A DNA stretch of 64,000 nt from UBA4416 sp035439445 (lineage in GTDB: Bacteria; Bacteroidota; Bacteroidia; B-17B0; Aurantibacillaceae), in NCBI GenBank assembly GCA_035439445.1, contig DAORKG010000004.1:85232-149231 (forward strand), written 5' to 3'. This document shows positions 18,738 through 27,119 of the stretch, one piece after another. The notes beneath the pieces are model-generated. The model did no database searches. It was not told the origin of the DNA and was given only the letters and a program-made list of their open reading frames with translations. The translations under genes were made by a program, and so were the position numbers. Numbering within the stretch: position 1 is the first letter of the stretch; each line of letters opens with the position of its first letter.

Positions 18738-19970
18738 TTACTTTTTAGAAAGTAGCTCGTTCAATAACTTCTCAGTTTTAATCGTGTAGTCTTCGTAAGC
18801 CTTTCCTGTAGCAGGACCACTAAAACCTGTATAAACTGATTTTACCTGATGATTTTTATCTAAGAAAATGGTTGTTGGAAAAGCCATGATGCCATTTAAA
18901 AATGGTAAACTTTCAGAGGCTTTTTCTTTACCGGTTAATCCGGTGAGTAAAATATCGTAACCAATATTAAAACGTTTGCTTAAGCGTGTTAAGTTGGTTT
19001 TCGCACGTTCGGCATCCGATGTTCTTTCATAAGCCAAGGCAATAATTTCTAAACCTTTTTTATGGTATTGTTTGTAAACCTTAGATAAGTAAGCGCTTTC
19101 ATCCATACAATTAGGACACCAGCTTCCCATAATTTGCACAATTACAACTTTGTTTTTGTATTTTGGATCACTTAAACTTACTTTTTGATTTTTGGTATTG
19201 TAAAAAGCAAAGTCAATTTTTTCGTTAGGATTTTTTAAGTAAGTTAAACTCTCCGGGTCATGCAATGTGAAATTATCATTGCGTTTGGCAACCCAGTTTT
19301 CGTGCCATGTAGAACCTGAGTAAAAATCTCCTTTGGTAATTTCTGTACCGTTATGTTCTGCAATAAATAAAAACGCATGTGAACCATCAAAACAGCTTAA
19401 GTATAATTTTCCATCATGTATCATTCCTTCTAAAAAACGGTAATCGCCGGTCTCTGTTAAAAAGGTACCATTAACATATGCACTTCCATTTTGATGAGAA
19501 AACAATCCTATTGCTTTTGAACTATCAGCAGTGTTTGGGCTAAAGGTTGTTTCCCATTTTCCTTCATAAAAGGTATTTGCTTTTCCAGGTACAAAAGGAA
19601 AGCGATTTGAATGACCAGCTTGGGCTGTAAAGGCAATGCTGTTATTTTCTTTTTTAGTATGGTTAATCCAAATTCCTTTGATGATGCTATCTCCTGTTAA
19701 TTGAGTCCTGAATTCAGTATCAAAAATGGGCATTTTAAAGTTTAATGAATCTTTTAATAATTTCACTTCTTCAACTGTAATACGCTCATCAGCATTATGA
19801 ATGACTAAAGTAATTTTTCCTTTGTTGTTTTTAATCTCAAAATTAAAAGGAAGTTCAATTTGTTTTTCAGAATTCAATGAAAGAGAACCGCGCCAAATAC
19901 CGGTTTTAATTTTAGTTTGTGCAGAACAAATAAAGGGGAAAAAAATAAAAACTAATAAAATGCGTATCAT
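18738..19970 (-). CDS. TlpA-like thioredoxin-fold protein with long N-terminal region
   Basis: A 410-residue exported protein (signal peptide IRILLVFIFFPFICSAQ). Residues ~255-400 are a TlpA/ResA-like thioredoxin fold with the redox pair in MGSWCPNCMDES; residues ~20-245 are a beta-rich region (GIWRGSLSLNSEKQIELPF) common in Bacteroidota TlpA proteins. It probably reduces periplasmic disulfides, for instance in apocytochromes. It follows the GH92 gene by 35 bases and could be the last gene of the glycan operon by read-through, although its role does not obviously belong there. Confidence 0.85.
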   Translation of the reverse strand: MIRILLVFIFFPFICSAQTKIKTGIWRGSLSLNSEKQIELPFNFEIKNNKGKITLVIHNADERITVEEVKLLKDSLNFKMPIFDTEFRTQLTGDSIIKGIWINHTKKENNSIAFTAQAGHSNRFPFVPGKANTFYEGKWETTFSPNTADSSKAIGLFSHQNGSAYVNGTFLTETGDYRFLEGMIHDGKLYLSCFDGSHAFLFIAEHNGTEITKGDFYSGSTWHENWVAKRNDNFTLHDPESLTYLKNPNEKIDFAFYNTKNQKVSLSDPKYKNKVVIVQIMGSWCPNCMDESAYLSKVYKQYHKKGLEIIALAYERTSDAERAKTNLTRLSKRFNIGYDILLTGLTGKEKASESLPFLNGIMAFPTTIFLDKNHQVKSVYTGFSGPATGKAYEDYTIKTEKLLNELLSKK

Positions 19971-20005
19971 GATGCTAAATAAAAATTATTTTTTGACAAA
20001 ACCTA

Positions 20006-22927
20006 TTATCTTATCTCAATTTCATCAATAAATATATACGCATTACCACCTTTTCCTTGGTGCCAGTCTGGTAATTTACCAAAATTGGTCGCTTTAATTT
20101 TGATAAATCTTGCACTTAGTTTATTTGTATTCGTATTATAAAAAGTTCTCATTTGCAAGTTGTAATCATCAGCGGCTACTCCGTTTTCTATAGTACCCAA
20201 ATGAGTGTAATTGACTCCATCTTCTGACACCTGATATTCAACTTTTTTTGGGAAAAGAATCCAAGACTTAGTGTCTTGTAAAAAACTAGTATTTACAAAT
20301 TCTATTGTTCGCACATTTCCTAAATCTAAAATACAATTAAAATCCTGGCCTTGATATCCTTGCCAGTTTCCACTTCTCCAATTAGTAGTTCCGTGTTGAC
20401 CATCGATGATACCATCATCACCTCCTGCATCATACTGTTTAGTGTATTTACTCTGAATGCTGATTTTCCAGTCATTTGGTTTTTTATATAAATGCGCTGT
20501 TGTAGTAGTGCTGGACTGATTATTTAAAAATGCTTTGGCTTTAATAGTAGTTGATGAATCGCAGGTAAAAGAACTGGTGTATTTTTTAGATTGTACGTTT
20601 GGTTCAGTTCCGTCTAAGGTATAATAGATGATGGCCTTACTATCCGGATGTTCTATGCTCACCGTTTTTTCGGTTTCGGTTATTTTTGTTGGCCCATTAA
20701 TAACAGGAGAAGTTACGATACACTTGTCAGATATTTTAGTTGAAGGTCTTAGTAGAGCAGATTTACCAAATAATGATTTTTCATCAAATTTATTGCTCAT
20801 TACAAACTCTAATTGCCCTCCATTAATAATGTTTGCATGGCTTATGACAGAACTATTGGAAGGTTTACCATTGAAAGTTGATGATTGAATATATTGGAAT
20901 TTTTGAGCCGGGTTTTGTTTTTTGATTTCAAAGGTTTTTCCGTTTTCTAAATGGATAACGACTTTATCAAATAATGGTGAACCAATAGTGTATTCAGGTT
21001 TTCCTGGACACACTTGATAAAAGCCCATAGAACTTAACACATACCAGGCACTCATTTGCCCACAATCTTCATTGCCAATTAATCCGTCAGGATCGTTTTT
21101 ATAAAACTCGGTGAGTATCTGATACACTTTTTCTTGAGTTTTAGTTGGCTTACTAATATAGTTATATAAATAAGCCATATGATGGCTAGGTTCATTACCG
21201 TGTGCATATTGCCCTATTAAACCTGTAATATCTGCCTGTGTTCTTCCTTCTGTTGTACTGTTAGCACTAAATAAATCATCCAGCTTTTTTTCAAATGATT
21301 TTTCTCCACCCGTTAAATTAATTAATCCTGTAATATCTTGTGGAACAAAAAAGGAATATTGCCAACTGTTTGCTTCTGTATAATGGTTATTCACTTCTCT
21401 GGGCTCAAAAGGCGATAGCCAATTGCCATTCTTACGAGGACGCATAAAGCCCGTTTTTTTATCATACACATTTTTGTATGCTTGTGCCCGTTTGATGTAT
21501 ATATCATAATCTAATTTTTTGTTTAATTTTTTTGCAATTTGTGCAACACACCAGTTATCATAGGCATATTCTAATGTTTTTGAAACACTCTCTGATTCAT
21601 CATCTAATTGTAAAAAATGATCTTGATTAAATTTTGGTATACTCCAATTAGTGTAAGATGCTGCTGCACACATCGCATTGTAAATAGCATTTTTATCATA
21701 ACCACTAATGTTTTTAGTCATGGCATCTGCAATAACAGACACGCTATGAAAACCAATCATACAATTAGTTTCGTTACCTGATAATTCCCACATAGGTAAG
21801 CGTCCACTTTCTTTATATTGTTGTAAGAATGTATTAATGATGTCAGTGGTACGTTTTTGTTGAATGATTGTAAATAAAGGATGCAGACCTCTAAATGTAT
21901 CCCATAAAGAAAATACCGTATAAGGAACAAAGCCATTGGCCTGATGCACTTTTAAATCTCTGCCTCTATATTTCCCATCTACATCACCTGCTAATGAAGG
22001 GTGTGTGAAACAGTGATAAAGAGCTGTGTAAAAAATAATTCTCTTTTCATTATCTGCTGTTTCTATATCTATCTTTGATAATTCTTTGTCCCATTGAGCC
22101 TCTGCAGTTTGTTTGTATTTTTCAAAATCCCAATGTGTTGCTTCGGACTCTAAATTTAATTTGGCACCATCTGTACTAGTTTGAGAAATGCCTACTTTTA
22201 TTAATAATGGCGAATTTTCTCTGTTGTCAAATTGTAAACAAGCGCCCACTGTTTTTTCTTTTTCTGCCGGACCTTTGGATAGCATTTGAATATTTAACTT
22301 TTTTGAAATAATAGGTTTATTGAACTTCATGATAAAGTAAATATATTGTTCATTTGCCCATGCTTCACTCACACGCGAGCCAATAACTGTAACACTATCT
22401 ACAATAGTAAACGAACAATTTAATGTTTTATCCCGGTGTAATAAATCTATGACTACGGAAGCAGTGTCTATTTTTGGAAATGTATATTGATGAATTCCTA
22501 CACGCTGTGTAGCTGTTAATTTCACATCAATTTTATTTTCCAATTTCACCTGATAAAAACCGGCACTTGCTTTTTCTTTTAAGTGTGAATACTTACTAGA
22601 ATAGTTTTTAAAGTTATTTGAATTTATAACAGGCATAATCAAAACATCTCCATAATCACTACAACCTGTGCCGCTTAAATGTGTATGTGTAAAACCATAT
22701 ATAACAGTATCGGGATTATAATAACCGCCACAACCTTCCCAACTTCCATCCACTCTTGTATCTGGACTTAATTGCACCATTCCAAACGGCACAACAGCAC
22801 CCGGAAAAGTATGTCCTGCGCCACCGGTTCCTATAAAAGGATTAACATACTTTACATTTTTGGTTTGCGCAAGTATATGCGAAGAAGAAAATAAAAAACT
22901 CAGTAGTAAAAAGTATAATGCTCTCAT
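20006..22927 (-). CDS. GH92 alpha-mannosidase with C-terminal accessory domains
   Basis: A 973-residue exported exo-alpha-mannosidase. Signal peptide (RALYFLLLSFLFSSSHILAQ) leads directly to KYVNPFIGTGGAGHTFPGAVVPFGMVQLSPD, the family N-terminus. The hallmark GNEDCGQMSAWYVLSSMGF is at residue ~615, and HLSGTGCSDYGD and ETNCMIGFHSV line the active site. GH92 enzymes are Ca-dependent inverting mannosidases that trim alpha-mannose from N-glycans. After ~residue 740 come a chitobiase-like/CHB_HEX_C region (AIIYYTLDGTEPNVQSKKY) and an F5/8-type C domain, shared with the neighbouring GH20. It is the seventh gene of the tight minus-strand glycan run. Linkage specificity is not readable. Confidence 0.93.
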   Translation of the reverse strand: MRALYFLLLSFLFSSSHILAQTKNVKYVNPFIGTGGAGHTFPGAVVPFGMVQLSPDTRVDGSWEGCGGYYNPDTVIYGFTHTHLSGTGCSDYGDVLIMPVINSNNFKNYSSKYSHLKEKASAGFYQVKLENKIDVKLTATQRVGIHQYTFPKIDTASVVIDLLHRDKTLNCSFTIVDSVTVIGSRVSEAWANEQYIYFIMKFNKPIISKKLNIQMLSKGPAEKEKTVGACLQFDNRENSPLLIKVGISQTSTDGAKLNLESEATHWDFEKYKQTAEAQWDKELSKIDIETADNEKRIIFYTALYHCFTHPSLAGDVDGKYRGRDLKVHQANGFVPYTVFSLWDTFRGLHPLFTIIQQKRTTDIINTFLQQYKESGRLPMWELSGNETNCMIGFHSVSVIADAMTKNISGYDKNAIYNAMCAAASYTNWSIPKFNQDHFLQLDDESESVSKTLEYAYDNWCVAQIAKKLNKKLDYDIYIKRAQAYKNVYDKKTGFMRPRKNGNWLSPFEPREVNNHYTEANSWQYSFFVPQDITGLINLTGGEKSFEKKLDDLFSANSTTEGRTQADITGLIGQYAHGNEPSHHMAYLYNYISKPTKTQEKVYQILTEFYKNDPDGLIGNEDCGQMSAWYVLSSMGFYQVCPGKPEYTIGSPLFDKVVIHLENGKTFEIKKQNPAQKFQYIQSSTFNGKPSNSSVISHANIINGGQLEFVMSNKFDEKSLFGKSALLRPSTKISDKCIVTSPVINGPTKITETEKTVSIEHPDSKAIIYYTLDGTEPNVQSKKYTSSFTCDSSTTIKAKAFLNNQSSTTTTAHLYKKPNDWKISIQSKYTKQYDAGGDDGIIDGQHGTTNWRSGNWQGYQGQDFNCILDLGNVRTIEFVNTSFLQDTKSWILFPKKVEYQVSEDGVNYTHLGTIENGVAADDYNLQMRTFYNTNTNKLSARFIKIKATNFGKLPDWHQGKGGNAYIFIDEIEIR

Positions 22928-22966
22928 GATAAAAAGGTATAGTAAATTTACTGAAAAAATTATAGT

Positions 22967-25465
22967 TTAGTGATTAACGTCGTATAAAGAAATATGTTGT
23001 ATTTGTTTTAACAATTCAATTCCTAATTTTGTTTCTATCTCAATAGTTTCATTTGGCTCGACATCAAAGTAATTATTTGAAAGTTGCAAGTCTTCTAAGT
23101 CATCATATAAGTATAAATCTTTTACAAACACATCAGATGTTATTTTTATGACGCTATTAGTAAGTGTAATGTTAATGTTTGGTTTGTGCAGTTTAAGTTC
23201 TTTAGGTTTTACAAAGAAATAATTTTTATGCGCGATTGTTTTACCGTTCACAATTAAGTTGCAGTTTAGGTATATTTCATTTTTATTAAATGTTTTTAAT
23301 TCTTCTTCTGAGAAGTTTTCAAGAATTTCACTACTGTTTTCTTTTACAATAATTGATTTTGTTTTTGTTAAAAGAGTTTTGCCTTTCGTGTCTTTGAGTT
23401 TGATTTCTATAGTAGCATTGATATTTTTCAAAGAATCACTAATCACATATATCTGGTATTGCCCCTTAGATTTTGCTACACTGATACAGAAATTTGAATA
23501 TAATTTTTTAGTGGCATAGTATATGGCTTTAGGACGATAATCATAATCGATAGCACTCCATGAGGTTACAGGCCAGCAATCATTCCATTGCCAGTATAAT
23601 GTTCCCATGCAGTAAGGCTTATTTCTTCGGTGTGATTCAATCGCTATTTGCATCCCATCTCGTTGTAAAAGTTGAGAGGTATAAACGTATTTAGAAAAAT
23701 CTTTCGAGAGATTGTAATCTCTTTCCATGTAGGTATTAATTGTTTGATACCCCGTTGGGTGTTTTTGGTGTGACTTGATGTATGAGGAATTTAAATCTAA
23801 ACTATCCCCGTAATGTTTTAAGGTAAGATAATTAGGCATTCCCTGGAAGCCATATTCACTCATAAAACGACCTACTTTTTTTTCGTAAACTTCAAATGGC
23901 TCCATTCCCCACCAAACTCCCCAATAATGTGAATCGCCTCGCTGTAAGCTTTCTTTTTTGCCCCACCCGATCATAGGTGATGAAGACACATATGGCGTTT
24001 TGTTATCATATTTTTTTACAACATCTGGTAAAATATGGTGAAATAGTTTTTGATAATCGTTCCATATTTTTGCGGAATCTGTTTTAGTGTAATTGTATTG
24101 TTTTTGCCAACCCCAGTTGTGCCAACCTTCATCAACTTCATTGTTTCCACACCATAGGGCCATACAAGGATGATTTCGCAAACGCTTCACTTGTTGTTCA
24201 GCTTCGAGTTTCACACTCTGTAAAAAGTGTTCATCACCTGGATACATGGCACAGGCAAACATAAAATCTTGCCAAACTAAAATCCCTGATCTATCACACG
24301 AATAATAGAAGTCATCGTTCATATATAGTCCGCCTCCCCAAACTCTAAGCATATTTATATTCGAAACTCTGGCACCGGATACTAAATGGACATTGCTAAA
24401 GAAGCCCGTCATAAAACTATGCGAAGGAATAACATTAGCTCCTTTCATAAATACAGGTTTGCCATTAATTTTAAAGTAAAATGATTCGCCAAAAAAATCT
24501 TTTTCTTTTACAAGTTCTATTGTTCTTAGTGCAAATTTGAAGTTGTCATCAGCTACGGAAAATCCTTTTTTATCTAATTCAAACTTGCAAGCATACATAG
24601 GTTGTGGGCCTTGCCCATTGCAATACCATAATTTTGGATTTGGTATTTGGTAAGTAAACGTATCTATATTAATCCCTTTTTTTAGCTGAATTTTATAATC
24701 AGCTGATTTGCCATAGTGAGTATCTTCATCTGTTTCTCCAATACTAATTTTTGCATTTATAGTAGAAGATTTTTGACATTCTATTTCAGAAATAATATTT
24801 ACTTCAGCTAAAGTATCTGTGATATGTTTGATTTGATGGTAAAGCGAAATAATTTTAAAATCGTTCCAATACTTTAAATAAACGGGCTTATAAATACCAC
24901 AGGTTACAAAACGCGGCCCAAAATCCCAACCGTATTGATATTGTGCTTTACGAGCAAATACTTTTTCATCTCCAGGTAATGTGTAAGGTAGTTTTTTTGC
25001 TTCTGCTCGGCCTTTTTTTACAGCAGATTCAAATTCGATGCGTAAGGTATTAGAGCCTAATTTTAAATACTGTTTCACATCAACATTCCAAGAACGAAAC
25101 ATATTATTACATTCTAAAATCAATTGATTGTTTAAATAGATTTTTGCGTAAGTATCTATACCTTCAAAATTTAGTTCAATGTGTTTGTGTTGCAGAGTTG
25201 CTTTATTACAATTAAAAGTTCCAATATATTCCCAGTCTTCGTTTTCAATCCATTGAACACTTTTTTCATTGTCTGAATAAAAAGGGTCTTTGATAAGCTT
25301 GTTGTTCAATAAATCTGTGTGAACAGTTCCCGGAACAATGGCATTATAATATTTATCGGTTCCCTTTTGTTTAAATTGCCATGAGGCATTCAATGTAGTT
25401 TCTGAAACCTGAGAAATCAGATAGTGTGTGATGAATAAAAATATGTAAAACAATCTTTTTATCAC
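22967..25465 (-). CDS. GH2 beta-mannosidase
   Basis: An 832-residue exported enzyme releasing the core beta-mannose of N-glycans or mannosides. The signal peptide is IKRLFYIFLFITHYLISQ. The jelly-roll N-domain (LNASWQFKQKGTDKYYNAIVPG), the beta-mannosidase marker GWDFGPRFVTCGIYKPV, acid/base Glu443 in CGNNEVDEGWHNWGW, and nucleophile Glu537 in MSEYGFQGMPNY are all present; YWQWNDCWPVTSWSA is typical of this branch. Its ATG overlaps the cutC stop by 4 bases (ATGA), showing translational coupling. It precedes GH92 by 39 bases, matching the order of cleavage of a high-mannose core. Confidence 0.93.
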   Translation of the reverse strand: MIKRLFYIFLFITHYLISQVSETTLNASWQFKQKGTDKYYNAIVPGTVHTDLLNNKLIKDPFYSDNEKSVQWIENEDWEYIGTFNCNKATLQHKHIELNFEGIDTYAKIYLNNQLILECNNMFRSWNVDVKQYLKLGSNTLRIEFESAVKKGRAEAKKLPYTLPGDEKVFARKAQYQYGWDFGPRFVTCGIYKPVYLKYWNDFKIISLYHQIKHITDTLAEVNIISEIECQKSSTINAKISIGETDEDTHYGKSADYKIQLKKGINIDTFTYQIPNPKLWYCNGQGPQPMYACKFELDKKGFSVADDNFKFALRTIELVKEKDFFGESFYFKINGKPVFMKGANVIPSHSFMTGFFSNVHLVSGARVSNINMLRVWGGGLYMNDDFYYSCDRSGILVWQDFMFACAMYPGDEHFLQSVKLEAEQQVKRLRNHPCMALWCGNNEVDEGWHNWGWQKQYNYTKTDSAKIWNDYQKLFHHILPDVVKKYDNKTPYVSSSPMIGWGKKESLQRGDSHYWGVWWGMEPFEVYEKKVGRFMSEYGFQGMPNYLTLKHYGDSLDLNSSYIKSHQKHPTGYQTINTYMERDYNLSKDFSKYVYTSQLLQRDGMQIAIESHRRNKPYCMGTLYWQWNDCWPVTSWSAIDYDYRPKAIYYATKKLYSNFCISVAKSKGQYQIYVISDSLKNINATIEIKLKDTKGKTLLTKTKSIIVKENSSEILENFSEEELKTFNKNEIYLNCNLIVNGKTIAHKNYFFVKPKELKLHKPNINITLTNSVIKITSDVFVKDLYLYDDLEDLQLSNNYFDVEPNETIEIETKLGIELLKQIQHISLYDVNH

Positions 25466-26151
25466 ACTAATAATGATTTTAGCTGATTGACTTCTTCTGT
25501 ATTTATTAGTTCTGAATTATTTAATATAGCAGCTGAATGGTATTCTTTGCAATTAGTTTCTTTTAGCAATTTTTGAAGATTACCATGACGTATGCCGCCA
25601 CCCGGAATGATAATTATTTTTTCTCCAAATGTATTTTGAAAGTCTTTTAAAACCTCCATACCTTCAAATGCATTTGATTTTCCTCCAGATGTTAAGACTC
25701 TTTTAAATCTTAAAGAAACAATTTCATTCATCGCTTCTTTTATATCAGTGCATTCATCAATAGCTCTATGGAATGTGGTCGACGTGTTTTCTGCCAAGTC
25801 AACTAATTCTTTATTAATTGTTCTATTTATTTTTTTGTCATTAGTTAACACACCAAATACCACACCATTGATGTTATTTGCTTTACAAAACTCAATGTCT
25901 TTTTTCATGACATCAATTTCACTTTTACTGTAATTAAAATCACCACCACGTGGACGAATAATCACATGCAAAGGAATATGCAGCATTTCTCTGGCTTTTA
26001 AAATATCATGATAGTTTGGCGTAACACCACCAACTGAGTAATCAGCGCAAAATTCAATTCTGTCAGCTCCCGATTGTTGAGCTAATAGGCATGATTCTAA
26101 ATTGAAACAAGCAATCTCTAATATGTATTTAGATGATGTGTTTAGCATCAA
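25462..26151 (-). CDS. cutC: CutC family protein
   Basis: A 229-residue cytoplasmic TIM-barrel protein of the CutC family. Landmarks are GADRIEFCADYSVGGVTP, VIIRPRGGDFNYS, FHRAIDECTD, RVLTSGGKSNAFEG and the closing IIPGGGIRHGNL. The family was first linked to copper tolerance in E. coli, a role now doubted; the true reaction is unknown. Its first codons (ATG ATG at 26151/26148) overlap the end of the glycosylasparaginase gene, and its stop overlaps the beta-mannosidase start. This placement in a glycan operon suggests a role in sugar metabolism in this organism, which is inference. Confidence 0.88.
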   Translation of the reverse strand: MMLNTSSKYILEIACFNLESCLLAQQSGADRIEFCADYSVGGVTPNYHDILKAREMLHIPLHVIIRPRGGDFNYSKSEIDVMKKDIEFCKANNINGVVFGVLTNDKKINRTINKELVDLAENTSTTFHRAIDECTDIKEAMNEIVSLRFKRVLTSGGKSNAFEGMEVLKDFQNTFGEKIIIIPGGGIRHGNLQKLLKETNCKEYHSAAILNNSELINTEEVNQLKSLLV

Positions 26152-27118
26152 TAAGTTGGTTATTTATTTCGGGAGAGTACACAGCGTAATTAAATCCCTT
26201 TTGTAAACAATATGCACCGTGTTCTCCTTTTTTATTTATGGCAATAAATCCTATTTGTATTTCGTCTAAGTTTTTATTTTTTCTTTTTGCGATTACAAAA
26301 ATTCGTTCTACCGCTTTTTTGCAAGCTTCTTCAGGCGAATGCCCCTGACGCATTAATTCAACTACTGTATGGCTGCCAACGATACGCATTACTTCTTCTC
26401 CATGTCCGGTTGCAGTTGCTGCGCCCACTTCATTGTCCACAAATAAACCGGCACCGATTATGGGAGAATCACCAATACGTCCGTGCATTTTAAATGCCAT
26501 TCCGCTGGTAGTACAAGCACCTGATATATTCCCATTCATATCTAACGCTACCATACCAATGGTATCATGATTTTCGATATTTACTTTTGGTTTATATTCT
26601 GCTTTTTTCAACCATTCTTTCCATTCATCTTCTGATTCTTTTACTAATAAATTTTCTTTTATAAAACCTTGTGATAAGGCAAAATCTAAAGCACCTTCTC
26701 CCACTAACATCGTATGAGGTGTTTTTTCCATCACGGCTCTTGCTACAGAAATAGGATGTTTAATATGTTCTAAACAACCCACAGAACCGATGTTTGCATA
26801 ATCATCCATAATACAAGCATCTAAGGTTACTCGTCCATCTCTGTCAGGTCGGCCGCCGTAACCAACACTTCTTTCTTTCGGGTCAGCTTCCGGAATTTTT
26901 ACGCCGGCTTCTACTGCGTCTAATGCTCTACCATTAGTGGATAATATTTTCCACGCTTCTGCATTAGCCTCTATACCAAATCGCCAAGTAGAAATGACAA
27001 TTGGTTTTATTTGTTTTTTTGATTTTTCTAAAATTAAATCTGCAGCTTTACTTTTATTAAAAGCAAATAAGGAAGAAGCTAAAGCAGATAGTTTTATAAA
27101 TTGTCTTCTACTGGTCAT
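26129..27118 (-). CDS. N4-(beta-N-acetylglucosaminyl)-L-asparaginase with Tat signal
   Basis: A ~329-residue Ntn-hydrolase that cleaves the GlcNAc-Asn bond of glycoasparagines. Start is placed at ATG 27118: it sits one base after the GH20 stop codon and begins MTSRRQFIKLSALASSLFAF, a twin-arginine signal; a longer frame to 27169 would run inside GH20 coding sequence. Residues after the signal match the Elizabethkingia enzyme: autoprocessing NHDTIGMVALD with catalytic Thr at ~186, GRIGDSPIIGAGLFVDNEVGAATATGHGEE, and STWRFGIEAN near the start. The N-terminal alpha and C-terminal beta chains would form by self-cleavage before that Thr. It lies between GH20 and cutC. Confidence 0.93.
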   Translation of the reverse strand: MTSRRQFIKLSALASSLFAFNKSKAADLILEKSKKQIKPIVISTWRFGIEANAEAWKILSTNGRALDAVEAGVKIPEADPKERSVGYGGRPDRDGRVTLDACIMDDYANIGSVGCLEHIKHPISVARAVMEKTPHTMLVGEGALDFALSQGFIKENLLVKESEDEWKEWLKKAEYKPKVNIENHDTIGMVALDMNGNISGACTTSGMAFKMHGRIGDSPIIGAGLFVDNEVGAATATGHGEEVMRIVGSHTVVELMRQGHSPEEACKKAVERIFVIAKRKNKNLDEIQIGFIAINKKGEHGAYCLQKGFNYAVYSPEINNQLIDAKHII

Positions 27119-27119
27119 A

